37,921 nucleotides of DNA from Beroe ovata (GCA_946803715.1 CAMPET010000075.1:140643-178563); one strand, 5' to 3'; positions 1 through 12,426 are shown, numbered from the stretch's first letter. Numbers and translations are program-made. The notes: a model not told the origin generated them from the letters alone.

Positions 1-28
<28 letters not shown>
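1..28. repeat. (CA)n microsatellite at left edge
   Basis: Uninterrupted CA dinucleotides running off the window, just inside the intron after the last visible Ig exon. Confidence 0.95.
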
Positions 29-33
<5 letters not shown>

Positions 34-42
34 TTCACATAC

Positions 43-3000
43 CACGAATGGAATGCTTTCCTTCACAGTAGCTGTTGGATACGTCACCACAAGTTTCAAG
101 GTCGTTTTCCCAACGAAGTTAAGATTCACATTTAATGAGGCACTAGAATCGGAGGAGCTGCTTATCGGCAGAGAAGCCACAGTCTGCCCCTGCATGTCCT
201 TAATAGCCACTGTAGAAGGGTCAGCCATGCTACTCTGCGTGAAGCTACAAACCACTGGGATTTGCGAGTCCTTATTTCCGTAGTTGGTGGTTATTGCTAC
301 CTCGGGTGTCACTGAAAACCATGTTTCCGGTAGGATGTGAAGGTCACCACTCACCAGTGTAGCATGAATGGAAAACGGGCATTGGATTTGGATCAATGCT
401 AAATACCACAACAACGAAATCATGCATTACTCACTCAAAACAGTAGATCCGATCTTGGTGATCGCTGTATCGGCCGAACTGACTTCCGTATCATCGTCAT
501 ATGTAGCAGCGCACTTCATGCTAATAGCACTGGGATTATTTGCAACGACGTCGAGAGTATAATACGACAGAGTAGCTCCATCAGTGCCCGGTTCAAGATT
601 GGTGAAGGAACCCACTGAAACCCCATTGGCAAACCATTCGACACTCCTCGGCTCATCTCCCCTAACCGTACACGTGAGGGAAGTGGATTCGCCCGGGTAA
701 ACATCCGATTTGTCTGCCGTCACGGCCGCCGAGCGCATGGTTAGTGTAGAGGACGCCTCGATAGCTCCGTAATCAGGGTATGTTACCCGACAAGTGACCT
801 TCCCCTGGATATTCGCTGTGATTCGCGCACTGATCGACCCTTGGTTGGAGGATGTGATGGTAACAGCACCTGCTCCACTTATCTCAGAGCCGTCCCCATT
901 GTGCCACGTCACTGTGGGAGCCCTGCTTGGGTCGTATGCGTAAAGACATGTTAGGTCGATAGCCGAATCCCCTGCATTCACTAGGTAATCTCCACGCGGA
1001 TCACGTGTTAATGATACTGTATATATCGTATCTGACACCTGCAAAGTTGTCGTTGCTTCTGCTTCCATATTAGAGCCAAGGTAAAGACTCTTACAGCTGT
1101 AAGAGGAAGCGTCATCAGAATCCAGATTCTTTATTGTCAGAGTATCCGTTCTCCTGAAGCCATAGCTCTGACCCTCAATCATTTCATACTTGTCACTTGA
1201 TGCCTCAAGGGCATCAGAACCACGAAACCAAGATGTCACGGCCACGGATCCGCCATAGTATGTACAGGAAATGGTAAACGCTGCTGCCCCCATGATACCG
1301 TAAACTGGAGTATCCGTTACTGTTTCTACAACAGCCACATAACGGACATCAGATGTCGATTGAGTAGTTGAGTAGCGTACTGCACAGGAGTACCGGCCAT
1401 AGTTTGACCTGGTTATAGATGAACTTGTATGAACCACAGTGCCAGAAGCACTTGCTCCTTTATCAACAACCACACTGAATTGTGGATCATCTTCGTTTTT
1501 GAACGTCACTAGCTGTGGTTCAGGTACAGTTGAAAAGGTGCAGGTCAGCTTGAGATCACCAGATGCTATGTTGAACGATAGACTCGGTTTATCTGAGAAA
1601 TATTATCAATGTGGTAAAAGTACTCGCAAGGAGATAGTGAGGAGTGAGAGAGAAAGCTATATACAATATACATAGTATAGCTTTGTATACCTTGTATATT
1701 ATAAAAGCTGCACAATGGTTGAATTTCATATGCTAGTTTCGGGTATCTATATCCTGACGAAAACACTGACCGACTAAGACGATAGATCCATGGGCATCGA
1801 GTTCTACCGCACTGGCCCCAGACCCGGCCGTGCCAGTACAGTGGTACTCCCCCACCTCGCGAGCAGACAGATCCATGATGTCGAGTGTTATTTTCATCTG
1901 GTAGTAGGGGCTATCGGCAACTGATTCTTCTGTACTTGGCAAAACTTCATCCTTGGAGGGAGTTATCCACTTGGGATTGGTGACCTCAACCCCAGTAAAA
2001 AGACAGGTCAGGGTAGCGTCATCTCCTACAGACTTGTACAGTTTTGGCTGAGGGACCAATGTTGCTGTTGCCAATGCTAGGACAAAGTCCAAGTGGTCCG
2101 TGAAGAATATACCGAATTGCACGGTGCACCGGTAGACACCCATGTCACCAATGGTGACACTGCGGAGTGTGAGTATGCTGCTGTTTTCTGTCTCGTCTAT
2201 TATAATGACCTCTCGTTCAATCTCACCACCATCTTTAGACCACGTGAGTTTCAATCCTTCGCCAGTGAATGTATTGTAAGTACAAGTTAGCTTGATTTCG
2301 TCACCAGGGTAACCAACTTCTTTATTAGACTCCAAACTCGATATTCCTGCCGGTTTATAGTGTACAGGGAATGGGCAGGTTGTTTCAGCACAGCTTGACA
2401 GTCGAAACAAGCATGCACTCGTAGTGGGCTAGACAAACTCAGATTTACGATATCATTTCCTGTTTATTTCAGAGTCATATCTAAGTCCAGAGTAAATACA
2501 TAGTAGCTGAATAAAAGTGAAGCTAATTCTCCCATGGACACGCTCATTGAATACCTGTTCGAGCGGTTTTCTGCTCCGCGACTAGTTCAGTATTAGGAAG
2601 TCCTAACGTGAATGTACTGTCTGTAGAACATCGCCATGTACCATCCCAACTGGACGGTACATATGCTAGGGAACGTTCTCGTCTCACAGTGTCAGCCGAG
2701 TACCTGCCATCATTAGTACCCCCAAGTGTAGTATCCGGCGATCCGTCCGAATTTAGTCGCGTCCATGTTCCATCTGGGAAAACATCATCCCCGTACGCAA
2801 AGCAGTTGAGCTTCATTTCCTCTCCTTCACGGCCATATACGGTACTGACTAATGGGGGCATTACAATTGCTCGGACATACTGATTGAGGGGTTCGCTCCG
2901 TGCAGGGTCTCCAGTTACAACCGAGTCATATGACGCCTGAAAGTGACAATCACGTATTAAGGAGGGGCACTTATTCATGTGTGTATGATTCTACTATCAC

Positions 3001-4507
3001 TACCGCGTCATATACATTTCATCATACACCGCCATTACGTGACCGTCATATCGCACCGGTCTAAAACCGTACATAACCCCCCCCCCCATACCCATATTCA
3101 GAGAGTTCCTTCGCTACAGCTGTGTTACGGGTAATTTGGAGACCGCCCACATTTAGAATTTGCCCATATTTAGAATTTGGAGACTGCCCACATTTAGAAA
3201 TTAATCTTGATTACCGTGCATAGATAGACGCCGTTGTTCTGATAGGTGGCAGCCGCGATGCTATAGACGTGAGATATCGTAGCCGAACTTGAGTCTGTAC
3301 TCTCCAGCTGGGAGACAGCAGCATCGTCGAGGTTCATGTGTCTGGAAAATGAGGATGGTTTATCTTGGGCACGTCTCTAACAATCAAAATACGCCAACGC
3401 ATACACCCACACAGACACACACACACACATACACAGTGTATGGATGTTTATTGTATACGGATTACTAATTATCGTAGAAATGGTCGCATCACTAATTTCT
3501 GCCGGCGAAGGCTCTTATGTATACGAAACCGAACAACGGAAAACTTACATGGAGATTGTTAATTTCGCCCCCGTCGGTGGAGCTGTTGCTTCACACGTGA
3601 TTGTTACTGGATCCCCTTCTTCTACTATTTCGTTATCAGTCTCAAAACGGACTGGAATTAACAATTATTGTTAGCATCAAAAATGGTATGAACATGGAAA
3701 TTTTGTTTGAGGAGGACAAAAACAAGAACAACAAGTAATGCTCACAACGAATACCCACCAATTTTGTAGACTGTAAGACTGATAGTTTCAGAGTATGTAT
3801 TTGACGGAGATATGTACGATGCTTCGCAAGTGTAATCCCCTCCGTCTGCGCCTACGATTGCTGTATCTATTTGCAAAGTAGTGACTCTCTTGTAGTTTGC
3901 ATAGGCTCCCTGGTCGACATTGTACCCAGCCGTAGCACTGGTCAATACATTAGAGTTTAATTTCCATGTCGGGGCACCAACACTGTCCCCAGTAAATTCA
4001 CAAGACATGGTGACGGTGGACCCATCCGTTCCATGGGCCACACTCGGCTCAGCCTTTTTACCCCTGAAATTTAGCACTTTTTTCTGCTTTCCAATTATTT
4101 CCCCTCCGATGTAGCCTGTGTAAGTAACCGAGCAATAGTAGTCACCAGATGATTCAGGTGCAATGGGAACAGCATGTTCGGCATCAGTTACTGTACTGTA
4201 TGTGTTCGTTGTCTCAAGTGATCCGCTATCCTTGTAGAATTTCACTTGATTTGCGTCAGTCGCTGTGAACTGACATGTTATGGTTAAAGTGGCATCGTCT
4301 CGAGGCAGAGTGAGCGTTGTGAGCGTTGTATCAGATATTCCCGTGACAGCTGAAAAAAATATTTATATAGTAGGTAGGTACAAGATAAGATACTGACTAA
4401 CAAAAAAGACACACAACCCACATATCTCACACACACAGACACACACACACACAAACGCGCACNCCCCCCACCACCCACACACAAACACCCACACAAACAA
4501 ACATAAA

Positions 4508-4542
<35 letters not shown>

Positions 4543-7104
4543 ACTCACACACACACAAACACAAACACAAACACTCACAAACACTCACACACACAAACAC
4601 AGACACACAAGATATGCACACACACACTTACTACTTAGGTACTTATTTCCCTTATTTAGAAATTTGCCCAAACACACACGCATACACACACACACTCACA
4701 TGCATGATAAACAGTGTATGGATGTTTATTACTTACGGATCACTATACTTACTTTTCTTAGAAATGGTCGCATCACTTGCTGCCGGCAGAGTACCTGTTG
4801 TATAAGAAACCGAACAACGGAACGTCGTCGTACTCGAATATATAGCTATTGGAACAATGAGTGTATTTTCCTGCCTAAAGTTACTGAATGTATAACTCGA
4901 ACTAGACAGTCCACGGGCCGCTGCCGAGGTGCCATCCTCATCTGTCCATGTTATAGCAGTAGCTTTATCACCGTTTACAGTACAAGTAAGAATGACAGGG
5001 TCAGAAGTCGCCGCATCAATTATAGCACCGGTAGTGGATATAAATCGATAAATATTTGACACCGTTTCTGACTGGCTGGACACGCGGTTAGTACCAAGTT
5101 GGACACCGCTGCATCTTATTGTGGAAGAGTCCGTGTTTTTCAGGTCAGTCCTCTTGTAGTAGGAGATTTTCGTGCTCCCACACGAGTCTGGATCCGTTGT
5201 GACGTACGGACTAGCTAGTGGGAGTATGTTTCCGTTTACATACCAGGTTATAGTCCCTGCATTTCCCAAGTGATCAGTGACAGTGCAAGTCATGGACAAT
5301 GATTGCGGGCCTGAATAAACACTAGTTCCATGGTTACCCGTCAGCACGATGCCTGTAATGATGCCTGTCAAATCGAATCAACAACATGAGCAAGTCATTC
5401 TGAATTAACGAATACAACTAGGCATAATATAACTAGGCATAATACAACTAGGCATAATATAATGCTAATCGTCCATTCCCCCTCAAATGTTTCCCCCTCA
5501 TCTCATCCAAAAGATTTCTACTTACTATCTGCTTTGATTTCAAGCGGCTCAGAATAGGTTAGAACTCCATTTTTCTCTTGCACGCACATGTAAGTTCCAT
5601 CAAAAACACCAATAGAGGGGAGCATCAGAGTTTGACTAGTAACATAGTCGCCAGCGTCATCCGTCAAAATCGTATTGTCATGGATCCACCCTTTGACGTC
5701 TGCACCAGATTCGATCTGACATGTAAGAACAGCTGATTGCCCTGGTGCAAACACTGCTGGACTAGATGGATTTCTAACAATGCGCAGCTCGAATCCTGAG
5801 GAATTTGTTCATGCGATCTTCGATTAAAGTAGAGATTCAATATCAATAACGGGGAAATATATCACAGGGGAAATATGATATGGAATAAAGCGCAGGAAGT
5901 GTCCGACCTAACACCAGATACACGTCAGTAAGGTGTTAGCACCTTGCCGGTCGCGTGACAGTTTAACTATGTTGTCTTTCAACCAATGGCACGTCAGCAC
6001 GAAAGCCGACTCTTTTTTCAGCATCAGTGTCCCAAACTCTTGCAACCGGCGTCTTTGCAACTGACAAGTTTGCAACCAGCGTCTTTGCAACTGACATGTT
6101 TGCAACTGACATGTTTGCAACTGACATGTTTGCAACCGGTGTCTTTGCAACTGACATGTTTGCAACTGACATGTTTGCAACTGACATGTTTGCAACTGGC
6201 TTGTTTGCAACTGACATGTTTGCAACTGACATGTTTGCAACTGACATGTTTTCAACCGGTGTCTTTGCAACTGACATTTTTGCAACCGGTGTCTTTGCAA
6301 CTGACATGTTTGCACCCGGCTTGTTGGCAACAAGCTTGTTGGCAACAAGCTTGTGACTGGCTTGTCAGTCGCAACCCGCGGCTCGCACTGCTATATTATA
6401 TAGCATTCTATTTCTACGGTGAGGTGAGGTGAGGTGTGAGTGGGGAGTGACGTATGGAGTGAGGAGTGAGTGGGGTGTAAGTGAGTGAGGTGAGAGAAAT
6501 GGGTGATGTGTGAGTGAGTAGATAGTGCGGGGTGCGGGGTGGGTGAGGGAGGAGCGACTGAGGTGTGCGTGAGGAGTGAGTGAGTAGAGTGTGGAGTAGA
6601 GTGAGTAGAGTGTGGAGTAGAGTGAGTAGAGTGTGGAGTGAGGAGTTACAACTGCGGTTTGCTTGATGTGTGCTTGATGTGTGAGTGAGGAGTTAATGTG
6701 GAGTTAGTGAAGAGTGAGTGTGATCAAGTGAGGGGTGAGGTGTGAGTTAGCAGAGAATGAGGAGTGAGGTGTGCGTGATGTATGACTGAGGAGTTAGTGA
6801 GGAGTGATTTGAGTGAGGAGTTCCGTCTTCCGAGTTAGTGAAGAGTGAGTGTAGGTGACTGAGGTGTGAGTGAGGTGTTGGTGAGCCAGCTACAGAAAAA
6901 GGAAAGTGGTACAAAAAGTGGTACAAAAACTTCAATTGATGTGTATAATTGTGCTATGTGCAAATGCGCATTAATGTCACTGTCAGTTTTGGGAATTTTC
7001 TTAATACTAACATTTTTCTAAATACTGACATACTCCCCCGCTCTGTTAAACTCACCAATGGCATAATGAAGAAGACTACTCAGTACAAGAGTCCATAGTA
7101 TCAT
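43..7104 (-). CDS. Secreted or cell-surface multi-Ig-domain protein, 3' end beyond left edge
   Basis: Exons in order: 7104-7056, 5795-5526, 5364-4753, 4349-3759, 3651-3549, 3341-3215, 2936-2555, 2346-1771, 1592-435, 311-43. All have GT-AG borders and join in frame. The first exon is a leader, MILWTLVLSSLLHYAI. The rest encodes about 14 Ig-like domains (1,2,2,1 split over two exons,1,2,4,1 per exon block), each with the B-strand Cys (LTCT, ITCQ, MTCT, LNCF), a core Trp and an F-strand D-x-G-x-Y-x-C or a degenerate form (GVYRC, GEYHC, GDYYC, GTYMC). Nearly all borders are phase 1, the classic shuffling phase; only the split domain uses phase 2 then phase 0. The last visible exon is phase 0 and the gene continues to the left, so a transmembrane segment or tail cannot be judged. 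Likely an adhesion or recognition receptor or a secreted Ig protein; no specific orthologue recognised. Confidence 0.85.
3453..3545 (-). pseudogene. Decayed copy of an Ig-exon 3' end inside an intron
   Basis: This stretch matches the end of Ig exon 5364-4753 and its donor region (about 4727-4822): both share gaaatggtcgcatcact, tgccggc and aaaccgaacaacgga in the same order. Read on the minus strand it gives the residues FRCSVSYT as in the intact exon and then an in-frame TAA. It now lies in the intron between the two half-domain exons 3651-3549 and 3341-3215. Confidence 0.75.
4424..4700. repeat. Compound CA-rich microsatellite in Ig-gene intron
   Basis: CA runs interrupted by CAAA, CT and a CNCCCC tract (one ambiguous base at 4463), continuing in shorter CA blocks to about 4700. 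Lies in the intron between exons 4753 and 4349. A shorter CA run sits at 3412-3431. Confidence 0.9.
5410..5463. repeat. 15-bp tandem repeat
   Basis: About three and a half copies of ctaggcataatataa within the intron 5365-5525; copies differ by single bases (ataca versus atata). Confidence 0.85.
6040..6360. repeat. 15-bp minisatellite, tttgcaactgacatg
   Basis: About 21 units, mostly tttgcaactgacatg, with interspersed variant units (tttgcaaccggtgtc) and a degenerate right end (ttggcaacaagcttg). The period is a multiple of three and the unit has no stop in several frames on both strands, which makes long spurious open frames. It lies in the first intron of the Ig gene, so there is no reason to think it is translated. 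Confidence 0.92.
6418..6890. repeat. Degenerate G/T-rich repeat (gagtgaggtg type)
   Basis: Strongly strand-asymmetric tract of gagtgag, gtgagtgag and gtagagtgtggagtagagtga units, including a clean 20-bp tandem near 6590-6640. Intronic. The plus strand is almost free of C. Confidence 0.85.
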
Positions 7105-7743
7105 CCTGATTTGAGCCCAACTAGGGGGACAAAAATATCAAATGATGTGACATAATATTCTAATATAAGGGAATATAATGCAAGTTCGCCACAACTATAC
7201 AATACTAATACTACAAAATACATAATATGTACTAAATTATCATGATGTTTATCATGTTTTGTAACCTTAATTGTAGCTTGGTAATAATGTGAAAGTCTAA
7301 AATCTAGATCGACTCGTGTGTCACAGCTCAAAATCCAGTCTACAATTATTACATAGCTTGGAAAGGAGGTGAAAACGCAGCGGGAGAATTATGTGGTCTC
7401 ATTGACATCTACGAAGAAAGCAAAGATGGGGGAACTGCATTGAACTCTAGATTTACTCGGAAGAAAGCAAATTATGTTTGACTCAAAAAACGACCGGAAT
7501 TATAGGCCGAGTCATGGATATACAAAAACAAAAAAGGTCAGTTTTTGCTGATAACCCCTAGCATTTTTTGAGCTAGGAACTTGAATTTGAAAATTTGATG
7601 GGAAAAACTTATGGACAATACAGACTTTTCATTCAGAAACTCTACTTTTGTCCACTTTTTAACACATCCTTATGTTCGACTGCGTATTTGGATAGACATG
7701 AAATTTAGGAAATTCCCATTTTGTGCGGGTAAAATGCACTCAC
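7105..7743. other. Interval between the two leader exons
   Basis: About 640 bp, AT-rich. It should hold the promoter for the leader exon at 7104 if that exon is a transcription start. No further exon, repeat or recognisable motif seen. Confidence 0.5.
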
Positions 7744-8014
7744 CAGCTACAGCATGGCAGGTGAATTGTTCTCTCCCATCCCCGGAGACAACTTCATTGT
7801 GATATGTTTCACACCAGGCTTCCGCGTCACTGACAATATAACCAGTACACGTCTCATCGGCATCACACCTTCCCAAACAAGCAGTGTCCCTATGAAAGGT
7901 TAAGCCGGCGTTGCTCCCGTCTTCAGTTCGACATGCACCGACACTCGGCTCATATATATTGCCGGCTCTCCCTCCCTCCATGATGTTGCATAAGAATACA
8001 ACCAGAGGAAGCAT
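7744..8014 (-). CDS. Leader exon with PAN/apple-like cysteine module
   Basis: The exon opens with ATG and a hydrophobic leader (MLPLVVFLCNIMEGGRAG), then encodes about 70 residues with six Cys spaced C-x20-C-x3-C-x6-C-x11-C-x14-C and the segments DTACLGRCD, TCTGY and WCETY, which resemble a PAN/apple module. It ends in a good donor (GCT G|gtgagt), phase 1. The next downstream exon on this strand is another leader exon (7104-7056), which makes no sense as an internal exon. The exon therefore either skips to the Ig exon at 5795, also phase 1, as an alternative first exon of the Ig gene, or belongs to a separate gene whose remaining exons I cannot see. The PAN assignment rests on cysteine pattern only. 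Confidence 0.6.
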
Positions 8015-8735
8015 GTTATTCCACTGGGTGATCAGCTACTCGGTAATATAAGATGTGTAATAAGTATTGTCATATCGCTATATTTTACAAAAACAATGGT
8101 ACTGCTCTCATTGTGGCGGCAACTGCAGGCGATATTCTCTTCAAACTCTACGAGAAGAGAAGAAACGCGGCATAATATGATCATGGTATACACTAATGAC
8201 AGACTGACACGTCACGTCTGTATCCGGCCATCTAACTACTGATGTAGTGATAGTATCGGTATGCCTTGGCACTTAAATATTCCAGGATAATTGTTATGTT
8301 TGCGATGAATTTGAGCAGGGAATTATTTCACGCTTCATAAAATGTGTCTTCAAGTCAAAAGCAATTGATCCAACTATACGAACTGCATCTGGAACAAGAA
8401 ATGGGGATATCTCAAAGATGAAATAAACTCAATAAATAAACCGATGATGTAACTCAGTTTCCCTAAATGAAAGTAAACAAACATCCTTTGTTTGAGGAAT
8501 GTTGCGTGGTGTTTCGTCACCACTCACCAATGTTTATACAGGCTCATTTCAGAAATAGTTTCCTAGTTTAAGTCAATTAGCTGATTGAATTGCGCTAATT
8601 ATCACCAGTTATCCTTGAATGTTGAGTCAACAAGGTTTATAACCCTATCCAATTAGAATTGGTGGTTGTTGTTGCAGAATAGCCACGTGTAATCGTATTA
8701 CATGGGTAAAGTGGATCAGAAACGTCACACGGAAA

Positions 8736-8926
8736 AATATAATTTGACCCTTCAGAGGTCCTGATCCATATATGCGGATCACTGGATCACCGAGATCACC
8801 TTAAGTGGCCCTTCTGATCCACGTGGTGCTTCTCTAGAGGTCACATGAATCAGATAATCGCAGCGTGGATTAAAAGGATCACAATCAGTGATCCACGTGT
8901 ATGGATCAGAGGGGTCAAATTATATT
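8736..8926. mobile_element. MITE-like fold-back element
   Basis: The left end begins aatataatttgaccc and the right end is its exact complement, gggtcaaattatatt. Inward the arms stay similar for about 50 bp (tcctgatccatatatgcggatcactg on the left against the complement of cagtgatccacgtgtatggatca on the right). The interior is full of GGATCAC/GATCCACG words. Length 191 bp, no coding potential. A clear target-site duplication was not found. Confidence 0.7.
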
Positions 8927-10355
8927 CTTCAGAATTACAGGTGACCCTCCTGATATGCAATTGATTATACGGGTTTCAACAAGGTTTGCACAACCAACTT
9001 TGCACAACCAATCAGAGGTGGTGGCAGACGGCGTTTCTATTCATATCATAGTAGAAATCATAGTAGAGATGCCGTTGGACACAACCACCAAATTGTTTTT
9101 GCGAAAAAATAATATAGCGAGATGACAATACTAAAACTTTACATAATACATACCTATGCCCAATTTACGTAGATTTGGACAATTCCAGCTCTTCTTCGTC
9201 TACTCTTATACACTTTCATGGAGAGAGGGGAGTATAGTAGGCCAATTACCGATCACTGCTAATAGATCGTCCGAGTGTAATGGCCGAGTAGATGGGTCGG
9301 TACTGAAGCCGCAGTTGAATTATGATCCACGACAGTGTCATGGTTGGGAAGTGTCACTGCTTGAAGAAAGCGTACCGTGCATTTTCCATGTGGCAAGATT
9401 CGCTCAACCTGGTTCGCCAGGCGTTGCCAGGCCGCTTAAAGTTTGCATGCCCTAACGGCCTGAGCTAGCAACGCCTGAGTCAATTTAGCTCGCTGGCAAA
9501 CTCAAATCGGCCAGCAATATCATTGAAAAAGTGAAAAAGTGAAAAATTTTCCAAAACTTTATCCTTCTCACACTCCCACAAGACTTTAATTCGAATATTT
9601 TTTAAAATTTCTTCCCAATTTTCCTACTACTGCACACTAACAGTCGATTTCACTTCATTAAATCGGGTATTTTTCTCACATTTGGTAATTGCTTCATGCA
9701 GTATGAGTATGCACAGTGCACACCCTCGAAACAAGGAGGGCGGCGTAAAACGTCAATACGACATCATCCGAGTGAAATATCTGTCTGTAGCAATAACTAT
9801 CTCCAAAACAACAACAAGACAACTAACTAACTCAGATTGAACTGATCATATTTGTCATTTTTCTCAACTCTAGAGTTAGTAAAACAATCATTTCTTAGTG
9901 AAACAAGAATTTTGCTATCATTTTATTTGTTACGGAAATTGAGACGATCACATTCGTCAAGGGACATTCATGAAAACGAAAGAGGAGAATTGAGAACAAA
10001 ACCGCAGTATAATATAAGTTAAGCCGCATGGAAAATGATGGGCTGAGTGAACAAGATACATTCTGGAAGGAATGTTTGATCAGTGGCGATGATCTAACAC
10101 GCGTTACTAGGATATTAAAAGAATGGACAGATTGAATTGTAATAGCTGATTATCATATTCGGCATATATTTGCGCTGGAGAATAGTGGCGTTTATAATTC
10201 CCATTGTAGGAATATATGCGTCATTGTGAAATATGGATCATAATCAATAGATACAAAAAAGGAGTCTGGACTCTGGGGAAGGCAATCGCATTTCCTGATA
10301 ATAATCAAATTGCTGGAAAACTCTATACAAACATCATAATTGACACAGACTCAGA

Positions 10356-10378
10356 CACACACACGTCACACACACACG

Positions 10379-10444
<66 letters not shown>

Positions 10445-10560
10445 TCTGTGTCTTTGTGCCTGTGTCTCTGCCTGTATGTGTTTGCTTTGTGTGCGTTTCT
10501 GTCATGTGTTTGTGTGTGTGTGTGTGTACGTGGTACGTGTTTGTGTGTGTGTCCGCCTGT
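10356..10560. repeat. (CA)n run flanked by GT-rich tract
   Basis: About 30 uninterrupted CA units to 10442, then a mixed TGTCTGTG/TGTTTGTGTG tract to about 10555. CA against GT on the same strand makes the pair partly self-complementary. Confidence 0.92.
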
Positions 10561-11293
10561 AAATTGCGTAGAGACAGGTACACAATAAACGACGATAAAC
10601 GGAATCTATGAATGGAGGAGAGCATCCTATCCACTTGGGTATACACAGACTATCTATACAGACACTATTAGAGCAGGTAGTTGGTTTCTTAGATTCGACA
10701 GAGTATTATATACGCGTGCCTCATGAATACTGTGCGATGATCACACGCAGCAATAGCTGCAGCCAATGGTCTCCACGTGACATTACATTATTACCTATAT
10801 CACACCGACTCGTCAGAATGGGTTGTATGATGAAGTCTTATCCATTGGGACGCGCAGCGGCCGCGCGGGAAAATAGCCACAAGAAAAATGATCTATAAAA
10901 CACGTCATGTGGGTTTACATTTCTGCATGCGTCGATCAATCTGGAATGGTGATCACTCCATACACTATGCGCTTCCCCGTCGTCTGATTAGATCACTCTA
11001 CGTGATTAACACACACGCACTCTCATAATAGGCGTGGCTGGCATGAACGTTCACACTTGTTACGATTGACAAGTTCATTATTACAAATGCGATTGCCCGG
11101 TGTCAAGTTGAAATTCATCACTGATGGCAAAAGAAGAAGATGAACTTGACTAATTTTAGACTCGCACAATTCCCCACCATCAGATTCGCAGTCTAAAATA
11201 GGCTGCCCAAATAATCAATATCATGCCGTATAAACTATAGATATCAATGACGAAAATATAAACGAGAACGTGTGTAATGTCGTGTGTAAAAAA

Positions 11294-11327
11294 TTACACA
11301 CGTGATTTTTTTCAATCACGTGTGTAA
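11294..11327. repeat. Perfect 14-bp inverted repeat
   Basis: ttacacacgtgatt and its complement aatcacgtgtgtaa separated by 6 bases (tttttc). Two further partial copies of cgtgtgtaa lie just upstream. Confidence 0.85.
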
Positions 11328-11752
11328 ATACTAATAATGACTGGTACTTTTTACTCGTTACTATATAAACCCTACATTATCGATCTAAAGATCACTTATC
11401 TTTGTCATCCTTTGATAGATTATCAATCTGTTATTTCAGCTGTTCTAGTTATTATTAGACTGTTGTAGACTGAGTTAGAAATTGAGACAGCTATAGACAG
11501 CCATTCCAAATAAGACCTCACGTGTACTTTGAAGAATGTCAACACGTGAGCTGTCTCTGCACTATTCCTTGAAATGTATTTTACTTGTTAGGTTTATACG
11601 ACGACTATCCCTATGTGTATTGTATATATCGGCGCAAAACAAGAAAAAGACGCAAAATTGTGTGCGTCGTTTTCTTTCCTTCCGCCTTATACGCTGATGT
11701 GTACACTGTACACATCGGGTATAATAGAAACTGTAATGATAAATTAATAGAA

Positions 11753-11847
11753 ACTATGGGGGGGGGCAACGCCATTTTAGGCATGAGGGCCATTTTACCT
11801 TTTTGGGTGTGTTTGTGGCCAAAAATGGCGTTGGCCCCCCCAACTAT
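11753..11847. mobile_element. Short fold-back element with poly-G/poly-C arms
   Basis: Left arm gggggcaacgccattttagg and right arm ccaaaaatggcgttggcccc are near-perfect complements, extending outward to actat / aactat; about 95 bp overall with a 37-bp centre. No coding capacity. Confidence 0.65.
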
Positions 11848-12426
11848 TTAGGAACAATATTAGAAACTTTGTTGAACCACAGAAGTTGTTTCTATAATAA
11901 TTGTGATTTTCATTCTATTGTGATTTTTATTCTAGTGTGATTTTTATTATAGTGGCTAATACGGCGGCAGTAATCTTGCGTATGTGCAGCGTTCGAATGA
12001 CAAACGCGCAGATGCTGAGGATGCAGAACTCAAATATCAATTTCAAATTTTGATAAAGAATCGCGCCTAGATTTCCATGCTGAAAATCAGAGCCACTTTT
12101 TATTTTGAGTAGTTCAAAGTATGGGGAAAGCATGGCTTGCTCCATGACATCCGTTTCAGCCACTGAGCAATCGAATTAAGATTAAATACCACAAGTAATT
12201 CCAATTGATATCATGACCCCTTCGAAAAACCAGTATTCACTATAATACTCATGCCAATCTGTTTCAGTTCAGCTAATTAGCGGGTATGATTCCGGAGGAA
12301 TCAAACGGCAAACCTGCATCAACAAATCAGACCAGTTTGAGTTAGCCTGCAAATTGACATGTCATATATCATCAAGATACAAAGTGATCTCACTCTTCTC
12401 AGAGCGAGCCGAATAAACGAGAGGGA

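Noticed and set aside
2554-3215. Microsatellite-like tandem cccacatttagaatttg near 3150-3200
   Set aside because: Two to three short copies in an intron; too little to call more than local slippage.
6027-6360. CRISPR-like array of repeats and spacers
   Set aside because: Contiguous repeat units with no unique spacers, in an animal intron.
5908-6432. Long open frames on both strands (repeats of MSVAN / FATDM)
   Set aside because: They are products of the 15-bp minisatellite, whose unit has no stops in several frames; no start context, splice sites or family.
10216-10646. Thr/His and Cys/Val repeat proteins
   Set aside because: Translations of (CA)n and (GT)n only.
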